Source of the DNA: Ferribacterium limneticum
GTDB taxonomy: Bacteria; Pseudomonadota; Gammaproteobacteria; Burkholderiales; Rhodocyclaceae
Direction of reading: 5' to 3'
Assembly: GCF_020510585.1 (NCBI RefSeq)
Contig: NZ_CP075190.1
Coordinates: 1,178,501-1,242,500, forward strand
DNA: 64,000 nucleotides
Below, piece after piece: positions 18,291-26,090 of this stretch (the stretch's first letter is position 1; every line of letters begins with the position of its first letter). Both the position numbers and the translations under genes were made by a program. The notes beneath the pieces are model-generated. The model was not told the DNA's origin. It worked only from the letters and a program-made list of their open reading frames with translations, and searched no databases.

Positions 18291-20162
18291 ATGAAATCAA
18301 CCCGGTTCAATCCCCGCCAGACCCTTATCGCAGCCATGGTCGCAGCCAGCTTCTGTACGCCGGCGATGGCGGCCAAGACAGTTAGTTGGGAAGATATTCT
18401 CAACGACGACAAGACTACCGGCGATGTGCTGTCCTACGGCCTGGGTCTGAAAGCCCAGCGCTTCAGCCCGCTGACCAAGATCAATACCAAGAACGTCGAT
18501 CATCTGGTGCCGGCCTGGAGTTTCTCCTTCGGCGGCGAAAAGCAGCGCGGCCAGGAAGCTCAGGCCCTGGTGCACGACGGCGTGATCTACGTTACCGCCT
18601 CGTACTCGCGCATCTTCGCCATCGATGCCCGTACCGGCAAGCGCCTGTGGGAGTACGAAGCCCGCCTGCCGGAAGATATCCGCCCGTGCTGCGACGTGAT
18701 CAACCGCGGCGCCGCCATCTACGGCGACAAGATCTACTTTGGCACGCTCGACGCCACCGTCGTGGCGCTCAATAAGGACACCGGCAAGGTCGTCTGGAAG
18801 AAGAAGTTCGGCGACCACAAGATCGGCTACACGATGACCGGTGCCCCCTTTGTCGTAAAGGACCAGAAGAGCGGCAAGGTGCTGCTGGTGCATGGTTCGT
18901 CGGGTGACGAATTCGGCGTCGTCGGCTACCTGTTCGCCCGCGATCCGGATACCGGCGAGGAAGTCTGGGCCCGCCCGATGGTCGAAGGCCACATGGGTCG
19001 CCTGAACGGCAAGGAAAGCACGCCGACCGGCGATGCCAAGGCGCCAAGCTGGCCGGAGGGTGCGGACGGCAAAAAGGTCGATGCCTGGAACCACGGTGGC
19101 GGCGCCCCGTGGCAGACCGCCAGCTACGACGTGGACAAGAACATGGTGGTCATCGGCACTGGCAACCCGGCGCCGTGGAACACCTGGCACCGGACCAAGG
19201 AGGGCGACGATCCGCGCAACTGGGACAGCCTGTTCACCTCCGGCCAGGCCTACGTCGATGCCAGCAACGGCGAGCTCAAGGGCTTCTTCCAGCACACCCC
19301 GAACGATGCCTGGGACTTCTCCGGCAACAACTCGGTCGTCCTCTTCGAATACAAGGATCCGAAGACCGGCAAGCTGGTCAAGGCCTCGGCCCACGCCGAC
19401 CGCAACGGCTATTTCTTCGTCACCGACCGCGAAAAGCTGACCAATGGCGCCGGCTACCCGAACAAGCCGACCTCGCTGATCGGTGCATGGCCGTTCGTCG
19501 AGGGCATCACCTGGGCGAAGAGCTGGAACCTGCAGACCGGCAAGCCGAACATCGTCGAAGGCCAGCATCCGCCGAAGCCGAAAGAGGGCGCCGACAAGGG
19601 CGACTCGATCTTCGTTTCGCCGCCTTTCCTGGGCGGCACCAACTGGATGCCGATGAGCTACAGCCAGCAGACCGAGCTGTTCTACATCCCGGCCAACCAC
19701 TGGGCGATGGACTACTGGACCGAAAAGCTGACCTACAAGGCCGGCTCCGCCTACCTCGGCCAGGGCTTCCGCATCAAGCGCCTGTTCGACGACCACGTCG
19801 GCACCCTGCGCGCCATGGACCCGAAGACCGGCAAGATCGTCTGGGAGCACAAGGAGAAATTCCCGCTCTGGGCCGGCACCATGACCACCGCCGGCGGCCT
19901 GTTGTTCACCGGCACCTCGGACGGCTACGTCAAGGCCTTCGACGCCAGGAACGGCAAGGAACTGTGGAAATTCCAGACCGGTTCCGGCGTGGTTTCCGTG
20001 CCGATCACCTGGGAAATGGACGGCGAGCAGTTTGTCGGCATCCAGTCCGGTTACGGCGGCGCCGTGCCGTTGTGGGGCGGCGACATGGCCGACCTGACCA
20101 AGCAGGTGACGCAGGGCGGCTCGATGTGGGTGTTCAAGCTGCCGAAATCGTTGAAGAACTGA
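18291..20162 (+). CDS. exaA: PQQ-dependent alcohol dehydrogenase, calcium type (ExaA/PedE-like)
   Basis: A 623-residue periplasmic quinoprotein with signal peptide 1-28 and an eight-bladed propeller. Key residues visible: vicinal disulfide C133-C134, metal/PQQ ligands E232 and N292 (GTGNPAPW), and catalytic D342 in WDFSG. Position 344, two after the catalytic Asp, is Ser. In lanthanide enzymes it is Asp, so this is the calcium form, like P. aeruginosa ExaA. It oxidises ethanol and related primary alcohols and passes electrons to cytochrome c550. AGGAGA lies 12 nt upstream of the ATG. The promoter region carries an operator candidate but no sigma-54 site. Confidence 0.95.
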   Translation: MKSTRFNPRQTLIAAMVAASFCTPAMAAKTVSWEDILNDDKTTGDVLSYGLGLKAQRFSPLTKINTKNVDHLVPAWSFSFGGEKQRGQEAQALVHDGVIYVTASYSRIFAIDARTGKRLWEYEARLPEDIRPCCDVINRGAAIYGDKIYFGTLDATVVALNKDTGKVVWKKKFGDHKIGYTMTGAPFVVKDQKSGKVLLVHGSSGDEFGVVGYLFARDPDTGEEVWARPMVEGHMGRLNGKESTPTGDAKAPSWPEGADGKKVDAWNHGGGAPWQTASYDVDKNMVVIGTGNPAPWNTWHRTKEGDDPRNWDSLFTSGQAYVDASNGELKGFFQHTPNDAWDFSGNNSVVLFEYKDPKTGKLVKASAHADRNGYFFVTDREKLTNGAGYPNKPTSLIGAWPFVEGITWAKSWNLQTGKPNIVEGQHPPKPKEGADKGDSIFVSPPFLGGTNWMPMSYSQQTELFYIPANHWAMDYWTEKLTYKAGSAYLGQGFRIKRLFDDHVGTLRAMDPKTGKIVWEHKEKFPLWAGTMTTAGGLLFTGTSDGYVKAFDARNGKELWKFQTGSGVVSVPITWEMDGEQFVGIQSGYGGAVPLWGGDMADLTKQVTQGGSMWVFKLPKSLKN

Positions 20163-20191
20163 GCGAGCGCTTCGCTTCAACCGTTCCCGCT

Positions 20192-20215
20192 GCAGGCCGG
20201 ATTCCCCCGGCCTGC
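20192..20215 (+). terminator. Hairpin downstream of exaA
   Basis: Perfect 9-bp stem GCAGGCCGG / CCGGCCTGC with a 6-nt loop and no T-run. It may be a partial terminator or a transcript-stabilising hairpin before the pentapeptide gene. Confidence 0.5.
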
Positions 20216-20306
20216 GGAATGCCCGCAAGCAAGGCTGGGTCAGCGCTGCATGGACGCAGACCCAGCCTGGGAATATTTGGATCGAAGCATCTTTCGAATG
20301 ACGACA

Positions 20307-20873
20307 ATGCCCAGACATTTCATTTTTGCCCTTTTTTTCGGGTCGACCGTAGCATTGGCCGCCGAACCCTTCGAACCGCTGGTCATCAACGGTTGCGGCA
20401 TCTGGCCGCATACCCGTTGCCCGGGGGCCGACCTGCGCCACGCCAATCTGGCTGGCCAGAACCTGGCCGGGGCCGATCTGACCGGTGCCCAACTGGCGCG
20501 GGCTGACCTGCGCGGGGCCAACCTGGCCGGCGCCAACCTCGACGGGGCCGACCTGACCGCCGCCCGGCTCAACAAGGTCAGTGCGCCGACGGCGACCTTT
20601 CGCGGCGCCAAAATGGTCGGTGCCGATCTCGAATTCGCCCGCCTTTTTCGCACCGATTTCACCAATGCCGACCTGACTGGTGCCAATCTCGAAGCGGCCA
20701 AGGCCAATTTCGCCTGGTTCATCGGCGTCCGGCTGAACAACGCCAACCTGCAGGAAACCAAATTCTTCACCGTTAATTTCCGCAAGGCCGATCTGACTGG
20801 CATCTTCCGGCGCTTCGCGGTGTTTCAGGATGCCGATTTCGAGGGCTGTACCAACTGCCCGATCGACTGGTGA
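20307..20873 (+). CDS. Exported pentapeptide-repeat protein
   Basis: A 188-residue protein. After a signal peptide (about 1-19) it has roughly 20 A(D/N)LXX pentapeptides (LRHANLAGQNLAGADLTGAQ and onward), predicted to form a right-handed quadrilateral beta-helix. Nearly the whole signal peptide is encoded by minus-strand copy 6 of the dispersed repeat (20317-20350), which reads FIFALFFGSTVA in this frame. The ATG at 20298 is an alternative start. It lies between exaA and a PedF-like cytochrome and overlaps the latter's reading frame entry, suggesting a structural or assembly role in the quinoprotein system; that is inference. Confidence 0.82.
   Translation: MPRHFIFALFFGSTVALAAEPFEPLVINGCGIWPHTRCPGADLRHANLAGQNLAGADLTGAQLARADLRGANLAGANLDGADLTAARLNKVSAPTATFRGAKMVGADLEFARLFRTDFTNADLTGANLEAAKANFAWFIGVRLNNANLQETKFFTVNFRKADLTGIFRRFAVFQDADFEGCTNCPIDW
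20317..20350 (-). repeat. 34-bp dispersed repeat, copy 6 (inside a coding sequence)
   Basis: Minus-strand ACGGTCGACCCG, a seven-A tract, then GGGCAAAAATGAAAT. It lies within the signal-peptide codons of the pentapeptide protein. Confidence 0.9.
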
Positions 20874-20878
20874 TCGCC

Positions 20879-21337
20879 ATGAACAAACTGCTCGTTACCT
20901 TATTCACCGTGCTCTTTGCCTCGCTGGCCGTGGCCAACGAAGTCGCCATCGCCCCCACCGTGTTGCCGGATGGCCTGCCGCCGCTCGGCAACACCTGGCT
21001 GGCCGAAAACCCCTACCGGGGCAACCTGGCCGCCATCGTCACCGGACAGCAGGCCTACAACCAGGCCTGCGCCCGCTGCCACGGTGCCGATGCCAGTACC
21101 AATGCCGCCCCGGCGCCGGATCTTCGGCTGCTCAACCGCTTCTGCAAACGGATCGGCGACGCCGAACTGAACGCCGCCTGCATGCGCGACAACGACGCCT
21201 ATTTCGCCAAGAGCGTGCGCAGGGGCAAGATCATCGTCGGCGTTACTCATATGCCGCCGTGGGAAGGCGTCTTGAAGCAGGAACTGGCCTGGGCCATCCA
21301 GGTTTTCATCGAATCGCGGGCCGGAACAAGCAAGTGA
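20879..21337 (+). CDS. Second PedF-like cytochrome c-550
   Basis: A 152-residue exported monohaem cytochrome. Signal peptide about 1-19, then the PedF-like sequence PPLGNTWLAENPYRGN, haem motif CARCH at about residue 60, and Met ligand in THMPPWEG. Two extra cysteines (LNRFCKRIG and LNAACMRDN) could form a disulfide. ATG at 20879 follows the pentapeptide stop by 5 nt. It is the likely electron acceptor for the neighbouring PQQ dehydrogenases and is paralogous to the 2375 gene. Confidence 0.9.
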   Translation: MNKLLVTLFTVLFASLAVANEVAIAPTVLPDGLPPLGNTWLAENPYRGNLAAIVTGQQAYNQACARCHGADASTNAAPAPDLRLLNRFCKRIGDAELNAACMRDNDAYFAKSVRRGKIIVGVTHMPPWEGVLKQELAWAIQVFIESRAGTSK

Positions 21338-21343
21338 GCATCC

Positions 21344-21377
21344 ACGGTCAACCGGGATTTTTGGCCAAAAATGAAAA
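21344..21377 (+). repeat. 34-bp dispersed repeat, copy 7
   Basis: ACGGTCAACCGG, GATTTTT, then GGCCAAAAATGAAAA. It starts 7 nt after the cytochrome stop and abuts the following terminator stem. Confidence 0.92.
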
Positions 21378-21409
21378 ACGGCGCGAGGGCCGAAGCCGCC
21401 GCGCCGTTT
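21376..21409 (+). terminator. Bidirectional terminator between convergent cytochrome and pedH-like genes
   Basis: Stem AAACGGCGC / GCGCCGTTT around a GC-rich loop, flanked by A-rich and T-rich ends, between two convergent transcripts. Confidence 0.75.
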
Positions 21410-21444
21410 CAATCGGGCGCCGGAGCGCCCGAAAAGACTTCAAA

Positions 21445-23229
21445 TTAACCCTTGTGCAGCTTGAAGACCCACACCGAACCGCCCTGTTCGAGGAAGTTCA
21501 CGCGCTTGGCCACGTCGCCGCCCCACAGCGGAACAGCGCCGCCCCAGCCGGTCGTGACGGCGATCATCTGCTCGCCATCCTGTTCCCAGCTGACCGGCGG
21601 TGCAACGATGCCGGTACCGGTCTGGAAGGACCACAGTTCCTTGCCAGTCTTGGCATCGACGCCCTTCAGGAAGCCTTCCGGGGTGCCGTAGAAGACCAGG
21701 CCACCAGCGGTGGTCAGGACGCCGCCCCACAACGGAGCGTAGTTCTTGTTTTCCCAGACGATCTTGCCGGTAGTCGGATCGACCGCACGCAGCACGCCGA
21801 TATGGTCGTCGTTCAGTGCCTTGATGGTGAAGCCGGCGCCCAGGTAAGCAGCACCCTTCTTGTAGGAAACAGGTTCGTTCCAGATATCCATCGACCACTC
21901 GTTGGCCGGCACGTAGAACAAGCCGGTCTGCGGGCTGTAGGCCATTTGCTGCTGGTTCTTGCCGCCGAGGAAGGACGGGGCCGAGAAGACGACCTTGCCC
22001 TTCTTGCCATCGGCGCTGGCTGTCGGGTCACCCGGACGGCCTTCTTCGATGTAGTTCGGACGGCCGGTTTCGAGGTTGATGCCGGTAGCCCAGGTGATCT
22101 TCTTGACGAACGGGAAAGCGTTGAGCAGCTTGCCGTTGGTCCGGTTGTTCACGAAGAAGAAACCGTTACGGTCGGCCTTGCCGCCAGCCTTGATGATCTT
22201 GCCCGTCTTCGGATCCTTGTAGTCGAAGGAAACGAATTCGTTCACGCCGTCAAAGTCCCAGCCATCGTGCGGGGTGTTCTGGTAGTGCCAGGCGATCTTG
22301 CCGGTGTCGGCGTCGATGGCAACGGTGGAGGACGAGAACAGGTTGTCGCCCGGACGCAGGTGGCTGTTCCACGGGGCCGGATTGCCGGTGCCGGCGAAGA
22401 TCAGGTTGGTTTCCGGATCGTAGGTGGCGCCGTTCCAGGTCGCTGCACCGCCGGTTTGCCAGAGGTCGCCGGACCAGGTGGCGTTGGTCGTGCCGGAGAT
22501 GCCGTTTTCGACCTTCTCGCCGGCTGCGTTGAAGCTGTAACCCATGTGACCTTCAACGGTCGGACGGGTCCAGATCAGCTTGCCGGTCAGCGGGTCGCGG
22601 GCATCGATGCGGCCAACAACGCCGAATTCGCCACCGGAAACACCGGTAATCAGCTTGCCCTTGGCGATGATCGGAGCAGCACTGGCAGAGTAGCCAGCGG
22701 CGTAGTCACCGAGTTTTTCCTTCCAGACGACCTTGCCGGTGTCCTGGTTCATGGCGACGAGCTGGGCATCCAGCGTCGCGAAGATGACCAGGTCGCCGTA
22801 CAGGGCGGCGCCGCGGTTGATTACGTCGCAGCACGGCATGATGCCGTCCGGCAGACGGTGCTCGTACTTCCACAGCTTCTTGCCGGTCTTCACGTCGATG
22901 GCGAACAGGCGGCTGTAGGAAGCGGTAACGAACATCTTGCCGTTGCTGATGACCGGTTGCGATTCCTGGCCGCGTTGCTTCTCGCCGCCGAAGGACATCG
23001 ACCAGGCCGGGACCAGATTCTTCACCGTCTTGGCGTTGATCTGGGTAGACGGGCTGTAACGCTGACCCTGGGTGCCGAGGCCGAAGCTGACCACGTCGCC
23101 GGTGGTCTTGGCATCGTTGAGGATGTCTGCATCAGTGACGCCGGCGCTGGCCGGGCTGCCGGCAAATGCCGCTGCCGTCAGTAGCGCGAGGGTAACAACT
23201 CTCCGCTTGAAAGGGGTATGACTTTGCAT
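21445..23229 (-). CDS. pedH: PQQ-dependent alcohol dehydrogenase, lanthanide type (PedH/ExaF-like)
   Basis: A 594-residue periplasmic quinoprotein, signal peptide about 1-29. Visible are the vicinal disulfide C133-C134, ligands E226 and N283 (GTGNPAPW), catalytic D325 and, two residues later, D327 (HDGWDFDG). The extra Asp is the signature of rare-earth-dependent enzymes (XoxF, ExaF, PedH), so this is predicted to need a light lanthanide rather than calcium. AAGGAGAC precedes the ATG. It has its own sigma-54 promoter at 23360 and an enhancer-like site at 23521, and diverges from the TonB/two-component operon. With exaA it makes a calcium/lanthanide pair. Confidence 0.94.
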   Translation of the reverse strand: MQSHTPFKRRVVTLALLTAAAFAGSPASAGVTDADILNDAKTTGDVVSFGLGTQGQRYSPSTQINAKTVKNLVPAWSMSFGGEKQRGQESQPVISNGKMFVTASYSRLFAIDVKTGKKLWKYEHRLPDGIMPCCDVINRGAALYGDLVIFATLDAQLVAMNQDTGKVVWKEKLGDYAAGYSASAAPIIAKGKLITGVSGGEFGVVGRIDARDPLTGKLIWTRPTVEGHMGYSFNAAGEKVENGISGTTNATWSGDLWQTGGAATWNGATYDPETNLIFAGTGNPAPWNSHLRPGDNLFSSSTVAIDADTGKIAWHYQNTPHDGWDFDGVNEFVSFDYKDPKTGKIIKAGGKADRNGFFFVNNRTNGKLLNAFPFVKKITWATGINLETGRPNYIEEGRPGDPTASADGKKGKVVFSAPSFLGGKNQQQMAYSPQTGLFYVPANEWSMDIWNEPVSYKKGAAYLGAGFTIKALNDDHIGVLRAVDPTTGKIVWENKNYAPLWGGVLTTAGGLVFYGTPEGFLKGVDAKTGKELWSFQTGTGIVAPPVSWEQDGEQMIAVTTGWGGAVPLWGGDVAKRVNFLEQGGSVWVFKLHKG

Positions 23230-23359
23230 GGATTGTCTCCTTGATTATCCGATGGTTCCGACGCGGAAAACCGTGTTGAACACGGTCCGGCCGCGTGGAA
23301 TGACATGCTGGCGAGCCACCTCCATTCCCTGAACCGGCTCGCTGGCAGGGAAACCGATC

Positions 23360-23375
23360 TGCAAGGGCTGTGCCA
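23360..23375 (-). promoter_or_regulatory. Sigma-54 promoter of pedH
   Basis: Minus-strand TGGCACAGCCCTTGCA is a full match to the -24/-12 consensus with 10-bp GG-GC spacing. The predicted start is near 23349, about 120 nt before the ATG. Confidence 0.9.
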
Positions 23376-23520
23376 AGCTGGCCCGGAATGCCCGGCGCTC
23401 CTGTTGGCGGGGCTAAAGCGGCCTTCATTGTTGCCTTTTGTGTCGCAGGGGGGTGAGTCAGTTGTCTGTTCCATTAGTCACCACCTGCTCCAAAGTTGCA
23501 CACCTGGGTTGTTCAGGTGC

Positions 23521-23535
23521 TGTGACAGTGTCCTG
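23521..23535. promoter_or_regulatory. Candidate enhancer (UAS) of pedH
   Basis: Minus strand CAGGACACTGTCACA shares the 9-bp core GACACTGTC with the palindrome at 11232. It is centred 166 bp from the -12 GC, against 163 bp at the aldehyde dehydrogenase. Confidence 0.6.
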
Positions 23536-23650
23536 TGCTGCGGCGTCTTCGCCCGTCAGATCAGCGATTGCCTGAATTGCTCCGGCCTTGGCACGCGCTT
23601 TGCGAACGTTTCTCGGCAAAGAGCCCACCGGGCAAAAGGAGCGAGACACG

Positions 23651-24421
23651 ATGAAATACCCACTGACCATTGCGGCGATTGCCCTGGCGGCGTTGATGCC
23701 CCCGGCCGAAGCCGCCGCCTTGCGCGAGAGCGGCGACCCGCTCGCCTCGGCACGCTGGTCGGAAATGCAGAAAGCTTTCCTGGCCGGGGCGCCCGTCCTG
23801 TTCGATCCGCGCGTCAAGGTGGTCGCCCCCTCGACGGCTGAAAACCCGATGCAGGTGCCGGTCACTGTCGACGCCACGGCACTGGCTGGCGTGATCGAAG
23901 TTGTCGTCTTCGCCGACTTCAATCCCATCGTCCAGGTGCTGCGCTTCTTCCCCGAAGACGCGCCGGCTTTCCTCGGTTTTCGCGTCAAGCTCCAGCAATC
24001 GACGCCGGTCCGTGCCGCAGTACGTACGGCCGATGGTGTCTGGCATGTCGGCGGCACCTGGGTGAACACTGTTGGTGGCGGCTGCACGGCACCGTCGGCG
24101 GCGGGCGGCTCGAAGGAATGGCAGCAGCGCCTCAACGAAGTAAGCGGCCGCCAGTGGAGCGAAGGCCCGAACGCCGGCCGGCTGCGCATGCGCATCGTGC
24201 ATCCGATGGACACCGGCCTGGTCGCCGGCACGCCGGCTTTCTTCCTCGAAGAAATCAACTTCGCCGACGCCGCCGGCAAGCGTCTGATGCGCGTCCAGAC
24301 CTACGAGCCGGTCAGCGAAAATCCGGTATTCACCTTGCAGCGAGCCAGTGCCGACGGCCCGGTCGAAGCCAGCGGCCGCGACAACAACGGCAACGCTTTC
24401 AAGGCGAGGATCGCGCAGTGA
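23651..24421 (+). CDS. Quinoprotein-associated fused SoxYZ-like carrier
   Basis: A 256-residue exported protein, signal peptide about 1-22. The N-terminal half resembles SoxY and ends in the carrier-like motif GGGCTAPS with C145; the C-terminal half (about 160-256) resembles SoxZ. In sulfur-oxidising bacteria SoxY carries a substrate on its Cys; the fused form is known only by association with PQQ dehydrogenases, so its cargo is unknown. AAAAGGAG precedes the ATG. The next gene starts inside its stop codon. Confidence 0.9.
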   Translation: MKYPLTIAAIALAALMPPAEAAALRESGDPLASARWSEMQKAFLAGAPVLFDPRVKVVAPSTAENPMQVPVTVDATALAGVIEVVVFADFNPIVQVLRFFPEDAPAFLGFRVKLQQSTPVRAAVRTADGVWHVGGTWVNTVGGGCTAPSAAGGSKEWQQRLNEVSGRQWSEGPNAGRLRMRIVHPMDTGLVAGTPAFFLEEINFADAAGKRLMRVQTYEPVSENPVFTLQRASADGPVEASGRDNNGNAFKARIAQ

Positions 24422-25356
24422 AACGTCTGCTTGGTGCGCTGCTTGTGCTCGTTGCCGGCCAGCTCGGGGCGGCTGATTTCGACTACCGGCTGTCGGCCGT
24501 GCAGGTCGCCAAAGACGTCTACACCTTCATCGGCAAAACCGAGGATTTCTCCACGGACAACGGCGGCAACATCGTCAACACCGCCTTCGTCGTCGCCCCG
24601 CAGGGCGTCATCGTCATCGACAGCGGCCCGTCGCTGCGCTACGGCCAGCAGATGCGCCGGGCGATTGCCGCGATCACGGCCAAACCCGTCGCGCTGGTCA
24701 TCAACACCCACCATCACCCGGACCACTTTCTCGGCAACCAGGCTTTCGCCGATGTGACCATCGCCGCGCTGGCTGAAACGCGCAAGGGCATCGCCACCGA
24801 CGGCAACGCTTTTGCCGAGAACCTCTACCGCATGTCCGGCGACTGGATGAAGGGCACCGAAGTCCAGCTTCCCGGCCAGACGCTGGGCGCCGGCCGCTTC
24901 GAGGTGGCCGGCCGCCGCCTGCGCCTCGTCGGGCTGGACGGCCATACTGGCGCCGATCTCGTTATCGTTGATGAATCCAGTGGCGTCGTCTTTGCCGGCG
25001 ATCTCGTCTTCAACGGTCGTGCCCCGACCACGCCGCATGCCAATGTTGCGCACTGGCTCAAGGCGCTCGATCAACTCGACGCGTTGACCCGCGAACCCGG
25101 CTTCACGCTGCTGCTCCCCGGCCACGGCGCGCCGACAGCCGATGCCGCCCCGATCCGCCTGACGCGCGCCTGGCTGACCTGGCTGAGCGCCGCCATGCGT
25201 GACGCGGCGAAAGCCGGGCTGGACATGAACGACGTGCTGGCCCGCCCGCTGCCGCCGGAGTTTGCCAGCCTGCCGGTGGCGGCCAGCGAATACCGCCGCT
25301 CGGTCGGCCATCTCTTCCCGGCCGCCGAGCAGGAAGCCCTGGGGGCGAAACCGTGA
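24418..25356 (+). CDS. Quinoprotein relay metallo-beta-lactamase-fold hydrolase (SoxH-like)
   Basis: A 312-residue exported zinc hydrolase, signal peptide about 1-18. It has the motif H98-x-H100-x-D102-H103 (NTHHHPDHFLGN), a later GLDGHTGADL histidine, VFAGDLVF Asp and PGHGAP histidine, as in the metallo-beta-lactamase fold. It belongs to the SoxH-related group paired with the fused SoxYZ carrier. I infer it releases or processes whatever the carrier cysteine holds. GTG start overlaps the previous stop; the next gene overlaps its own stop in the same way. Confidence 0.9.
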   Translation: MKRLLGALLVLVAGQLGAADFDYRLSAVQVAKDVYTFIGKTEDFSTDNGGNIVNTAFVVAPQGVIVIDSGPSLRYGQQMRRAIAAITAKPVALVINTHHHPDHFLGNQAFADVTIAALAETRKGIATDGNAFAENLYRMSGDWMKGTEVQLPGQTLGAGRFEVAGRRLRLVGLDGHTGADLVIVDESSGVVFAGDLVFNGRAPTTPHANVAHWLKALDQLDALTREPGFTLLLPGHGAPTADAAPIRLTRAWLTWLSAAMRDAAKAGLDMNDVLARPLPPEFASLPVAASEYRRSVGHLFPAAEQEALGAKP

Positions 25357-26090
25357 TCACCGCAGCCAACATCGAGGCGCCGGTCATGCCCACGGTCAAC
25401 CGGAAATTTTGGGCAATTTTGGCATTGTCCATCCTGCTCCACGCCTCGCTGTTTGCCCTGACCTCGTGGCAACGCCAGAATGGCCCGATCAACCTGCCAC
25501 CCATTTTTGCCTCGATCCGTCTCATCGCAGTCACCGAATCCGGACCTGTTGCCGAAGTCGCCCCGGCGCCGGCAGCCGTCCCCCAGAAGGCCCGGCAGGA
25601 CGCCAGTCGTTCGGAGCGGCCGGCTCCGCGCGCAATGCAGACTGCCGGGCCGGCCAATGTGCCGGCAACAACGCCATCGCCGTCATCGTCGATGCCATCC
25701 GAAAGCGTCGCTCCAGCCGCAGCGGTTTCCGCGCCCTCCGCCGAAGCGGCCCGCCCGGCCCCCGCCGTCGCCCCGCAGCGCCCGCAAAGCGAAGTCCTCG
25801 ACGGCTATCGCCAGCGCCTCGGCGAACTGTTCGCCCGCCATCAGGAATACCCGCGCGTCGCCGCCCTGCGCGGCTGGGAGGGCGAAGTGCGCCTGCGCCT
25901 CAAGGTGGCCCGCAAGGGCAATCTGCTCGGCGTCGTGCTTGACCGTTCGAGCGGCTTCGCTGTCCTCGACCAGCACGCCCTGGCCATGCTCGAAGCCCTG
26001 ACCGGTCTGCCGCCGCTACCCGATGCGCTGGAAGCCAACGAAATTCAAGTCGTCGTGCCGATCAACTACAAACTCAAAAAAACAACATGA
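25353..26090 (+). CDS. tonB: TonB energy transducer
   Basis: A 245-residue TonB-like protein: one membrane helix (about 20-38), a periplasmic Pro/Ala-rich spacer (about 65-145), and a C-terminal TonB domain (about 150-245) with YPRVAALRGWEGEVRLRLKV and SSGFAVLDQHAL. Copy 8 of the dispersed repeat (25392-25425) encodes TVNRKFWAILA at the cytoplasmic end and start of the membrane helix. GTG at 25353 overlaps the previous stop; ATG at 25386 is possible. No exbB/exbD is next to it. It is dedicated by position to the receptor that follows. Confidence 0.92.
   Translation: MITAANIEAPVMPTVNRKFWAILALSILLHASLFALTSWQRQNGPINLPPIFASIRLIAVTESGPVAEVAPAPAAVPQKARQDASRSERPAPRAMQTAGPANVPATTPSPSSSMPSESVAPAAAVSAPSAEAARPAPAVAPQRPQSEVLDGYRQRLGELFARHQEYPRVAALRGWEGEVRLRLKVARKGNLLGVVLDRSSGFAVLDQHALAMLEALTGLPPLPDALEANEIQVVVPINYKLKKTT
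25392..25425 (+). repeat. 34-bp dispersed repeat, copy 8 (inside tonB)
   Basis: ACGGTCAACCGG, AAATTTT, then GGGCAATTTTGGCAT. The tail has diverged while still encoding part of the membrane anchor. Confidence 0.82.

Larger units (their letters stand above)
23230..23650. other. Divergent regulatory region between pedH and the SoxYZ-like operon
   Basis: 421 bp without a supported gene. It contains the pedH leader, its sigma-54 promoter (23360) and the enhancer candidate (23521). The right-hand part must also hold the promoter of the soxYZ-like operon; I see no clear -35/-10 pair or second sigma-54 site there. Confidence 0.65.

Noticed and set aside
18297..20492. 731-codon frame opposite exaA
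   Set aside because: Antisense shadow of a well-conserved quinoprotein. Its composition is Gly/Val/Asp-rich without motifs.
20830..23184. 784-codon plus-strand frame over the PedF-like cytochrome and pedH
   Set aside because: It overlaps two real genes in other frames and both repeat copy 7 and a terminator. No domain is visible.
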